From assembly GCA_035708065.1 (NCBI GenBank), contig DASSTC010000083.1, positions 1-13,424 of the forward strand: 13,424 nt of DNA, written 5' to 3'. Made by a program: the position numbers and the translations under genes. The DNA comes from JAICUY01 sp035708065 (GTDB lineage Bacteria; Chloroflexota; Limnocylindria; QHBO01). Below, one piece after another: positions 12,777-13,424 of this stretch. The notes below the pieces were generated by a model. That model was not told the origin of the DNA. It searched no databases and saw only the letters and a program-made list of their open reading frames with translations. The number at the start of each line of letters is the position of its first letter. Positions within the stretch are counted from its first letter, which is position 1.

Positions 12777-13424
12777 TCAGAGCCGCGCCAGCAGCGCGTC
12801 GACGTCGAGCGATCCGGCGACCAGGTCGATGATCGTGGCGATCTTCTCGGTGTCGGTCGGGTGCGTCTTCACCAGGATCTCGTCGACCGCCCGCGCCGTC
12901 CGGTAGGTGTCCGTCTCGACGAGCAGCGCGAACAGGCCGCTGGCGCGCAGCTCGTCGAGCACCGCCTGCGACGGCCGGAACCCGCCGGTCAGGATCATGC
13001 CGATCACCTTCGGCCGCTCGGGGCTGGCGCGGTTGGCCGCGATCGAGGCGAGCACGAGGTCCTCGCGGTCACCGGGAGTGATCAGCAGCACGCGGTCGCG
13101 GAGCAGCTCCATCGCGTGCCCGGCCTGCATCGCGCCGATCGCAACCTCGCCGATCGTCTGGCCGGGCGTCGCCGCGCCGCTCAACAGCTCGCCGTCGAGG
13201 TGAGTCACGATCAGCTCGAGTGACGGATTGGCCAGGAGCTCGCTGTACGGCAGGCAGCCGAGCAGCTCGACGCCCTGCTGCGCCAGGCCACGTTCGAGCA
13301 CCTCGCGCAGCTCGGGCCGCGCACCAACGTCGACCTTGTTGACGATCGCGCCCGCGACGCGGACGCCGTGCCTGGCGAAGAGCGCGCAATTGAGCGCGAT
13401 CTCGTCGATCGGCCGGCCGACGCC
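12777..13424 (-). CDS. DRTGG-domain, BioD-like P-loop protein (partial, N-terminus off window)
   Basis: I read 215 residues plus the stop; the frame is open to the right edge, so the GTG at 13301 is internal and not the start. The first residues, GRPIDEIALNCALF, then a VAGAIVNKVD stretch and LLGCLPYSELLANPSLELI, match the latter part of a BioD/CobB-like P-loop domain of the kind found at the N-terminus of long phosphotransacetylases. The DRTGG domain follows, with GELLSG, GEVAIGAMQAGHAMELLRD, LLITPGDREDLVLA and GMILTGGFRPSQ. The protein stops after this domain, so no acetyltransferase part is fused. The P-loop itself is off the window. Nucleotide binding is expected from the family; the specific role is unknown. 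It converges on panC across a 130-base spacer. Confidence 0.85.
   Translation of the reverse strand, partial: GVGRPIDEIALNCALFARHGVRVAGAIVNKVDVGARPELREVLERGLAQQGVELLGCLPYSELLANPSLELIVTHLDGELLSGAATPGQTIGEVAIGAMQAGHAMELLRDRVLLITPGDREDLVLASIAANRASPERPKVIGMILTGGFRPSQAVLDELRASGLFALLVETDTYRTARAVDEILVKTHPTDTEKIATIIDLVAGSLDVDALLARL

Noticed and set aside
13069..13301. GTG at 13301 as the start of the DRTGG gene
   Set aside because: The frame stays open and in-family to the window edge (GRPIDEIALN), so the true start is off the window.

Overview
This is a gene-dense, strongly GC-rich bacterial stretch carrying chromosomal housekeeping genes. I see no insertion sequence, CRISPR array, tRNA, rRNA, phage or plasmid gene. 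The mix of genes (proton-pumping pyrophosphatase, sigma-54, type III pantothenate kinase, a DRTGG-domain protein, GTG starts, four-base start/stop overlaps) and the base composition would suit an uncultured Chloroflexota-like or similar high-GC bacterium. That placement is an impression, not something the window proves.

Layout from left to right. (1) Positions 1-4990 read leftwards: rpoN (sigma-54), then 3 bases later a membrane-anchored protein with three Ig-like domains and a TolB-type propeller, then, after a 160-base gap with its own good promoter, hppA, which runs off the left edge. (2) At 5059-5721 a histidine-type phosphatase also reads leftwards, diverging from the signal peptidase lepB (5803-6543, rightwards). 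(3) Positions 6501-9570 hold a leftward four-gene operon: an unrecognised acidic-tailed protein, an M16 zinc protease, a TPR-like protein and ndk. The first three are joined by 4-base start/stop overlaps. The end of ndk overlaps the end of lepB by 43 bases. (4) Diverging from that operon, coaX, coaBC and panC read rightwards (9668-12646) as a pantothenate/CoA cluster. (5) A 130-base convergent intergenic region rich in hairpins separates panC from a DRTGG-domain P-loop protein whose N-terminal half lies beyond the right edge.

The CoA cluster has a clear logic. PanC would make pantothenate, CoaX would phosphorylate it, and CoaBC would add cysteine and decarboxylate to give 4'-phosphopantetheine. 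panB, panD, coaD and coaE are not in the window. The most notable feature is that PanC keeps the family scaffold but changes four otherwise conserved active-site positions. CoaBC also departs from the best-studied form at two catalytic positions of its decarboxylase half. The second notable feature is sigma-54 with a four-cysteine zinc-ribbon-like insert just after region I. No sigma-54 activator (AAA+ enhancer-binding protein) is present.

No wholly new multi-gene system is evident. The best leads are the altered PanC, the zinc-ribbon sigma-54 with its coupled surface-sensor-like partner, the unrecognised protein heading the protease operon, and a structured convergent spacer that may encode a small RNA.
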